Shown here: piece by piece, positions 5,634 to 6,079 of the stretch
Position numbering within the stretch: the first letter of the stretch is position 1
Layout: each line of letters starts with the position of its first letter
DNA from: JANJUB01 sp964586225
GTDB lineage: Bacteria > Armatimonadota > Fimbriimonadia > Fimbriimonadales > Fimbriimonadaceae
Assembly (NCBI GenBank): GCA_964586225.1
Contig: CAZPHD010000081.1
Span: forward strand, 1-6,079
Direction of reading: 5' to 3'
DNA: 6,079 nucleotides
Translations under genes and position numbers: made by a program
The notes under the pieces: generated by a model
The model's database searches: none
The model's input: the letters and a program-made list of their open reading frames with translations, nothing else
What the model was told of the DNA's origin: nothing

Positions 5634-6059
5634 ATGAAACGACGCGTAACTATGACGATGTTGGCGGCCCTGATGGCGGTCACGGTGTTCGCACAGGGTG
5701 GACCTGGCCAAGGTGGCCCCGGTGAGGGCCCTCGACCGGGACAGGGTGGACCGGGAATGATGATGGGTCGAGCCCCGATGCCCTTCGGGCTGTTGCTTCA
5801 GCGTGACGTCCAGGCTGAGCTCAAGATGACCGAGACGCCGATCGGTCAGATTCAGAAGCTGATCTCGCCGGGCGCACCGGGTGGTCCGCAAGGCGGGGGC
5901 CCGCGCGGCGGTTCCGGCTTCGGCGGTGGCCAGGGTCAAGGTCAAGGTCAAGGTCAAGGTGGACAGCGCGGTGGCTTTGGCGGCGGTCAGGGCCAGGGAG
6001 GTCAACGTGGCGGCCAGGGTCAGGACGGCGGCCAGCGTGGCGGCTTTCTGGCTTCGTAG
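5634..6059 (+). CDS. Exported Gly/Gln-rich protein with a degenerate LTxxQ (Spy/CpxP-like) segment
   Basis: A 141-aa protein. Residues 1-20 form a signal peptide (basic MKRR, hydrophobic MLAALMAVTV, cleavage likely after VFA), so the mature protein starts at QGGPGQGG. Residues 21-46 are Gly/Pro/Gln-rich with a Met cluster (MMMGR, 42-46). Residues 50-79 are the only ordinary segment (LLLQRDVQAELKMTETPIGQIQKLI). It resembles the motif that opens Spy/CpxP-type LTxxQ domains (compare DVQxELxLTxxQ), but the helices that normally follow are missing. Residues 80-141 are low-complexity GQ, GGQRGG and GGF repeats ending in FLAS. It would act in the periplasm or at the cell surface. It lies 85 bp after the kinase gene with its own apparent regulator box, which suggests it is a target and possibly a feedback partner of the two-component system. 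No function can be assigned. A truncated version of a longer LTxxQ protein is also possible. Confidence 0.82.
   Translation: MKRRVTMTMLAALMAVTVFAQGGPGQGGPGEGPRPGQGGPGMMMGRAPMPFGLLLQRDVQAELKMTETPIGQIQKLISPGAPGGPQGGGPRGGSGFGGGQGQGQGQGQGGQRGGFGGGQGQGGQRGGQGQDGGQRGGFLAS
5928..5960 (+). repeat. GGTCAA hexanucleotide tandem repeat
   Basis: There are four perfect GGTCAA units at 5934-5957, flanked by GGCCAG (5928-5933) and GGT (5958-5960). In frame they encode alternating Gly-Gln. A six-base unit can gain or lose copies without changing frame, so length variation between strains would alter only the GQ tract of the secreted protein. Confidence 0.85.
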
Positions 6060-6079
6060 GATAGCTGCGTAGAGCGCGT

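Noticed and set aside
5595..6059. Upstream in-frame ATG for the secreted protein
   Set aside because: It would place 13 mainly charged residues before the signal peptide and lacks a ribosome binding site. The ATG at 5634 has TAAGGAG and gives a normal signal peptide. It remains possible only if translation is leaderless.

Overview
The window is a gene-dense, GC-rich chromosomal stretch from a free-living bacterium. There are no insertion sequences, RNA genes, CRISPR arrays or phage genes. The mix of genes (a Gly/Gln-rich secreted protein with a degenerate Spy/CpxP-like segment, an M28 peptidase with a C-terminal fibronectin-like domain, a large single-pass membrane protein of no obvious family) together with GTG starts and apparently leader-poor promoters recalls Armatimonadota (Fimbriimonadia). 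That is an impression from protein style, not a database result; Planctomycetota or another GC-rich diderm phylum remain possible.

Left part (1-3068). The end of a rightward reading frame (3-146) converges with a 69-codon leftward gene (152-361). Upstream of that lies a 104-bp intergenic region with two inverted-repeat structures (380-415 and 429-455). Then comes a leftward two-gene operon: a membrane-anchored 494-aa protein (3068-1584) translationally coupled through a GTGA overlap to an M28 zinc peptidase (1587-466). A short divergent promoter region (3069-3126) separates this operon from the rightward genes.

Right part (3127-6079). A 104-aa protein of unknown function (3127-3441) is followed by a complete two-component system: an OmpR/PhoB-type response regulator (3486-4157) and an overlapping HAMP-HisKA-HATPase sensor kinase (4154-5548). 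Next is a small exported Gly/Gln-rich protein (5634-6059) with a short segment resembling the start of an LTxxQ (Spy/CpxP) domain.

The most interesting signal is regulatory. The promoter regions of the response regulator gene (from 3447) and the secreted-protein gene (from 5554) share an element of the form CCTCAC-N4-TCCTCAT. It is two CCTCA half-sites spaced exactly 11 bp apart, followed at nearly the same distance by a -10-like hexamer. This is the architecture expected for an OmpR/PhoB-family activator box, so the regulator probably controls its own operon and the adjacent secreted protein. The sensor also carries a Gly-rich insert in its extracytoplasmic loop, similar in composition to the secreted protein. 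Together these suggest a Cpx-like envelope-sensing module in which a secreted Gly-rich accessory protein may feed back on its own sensor.
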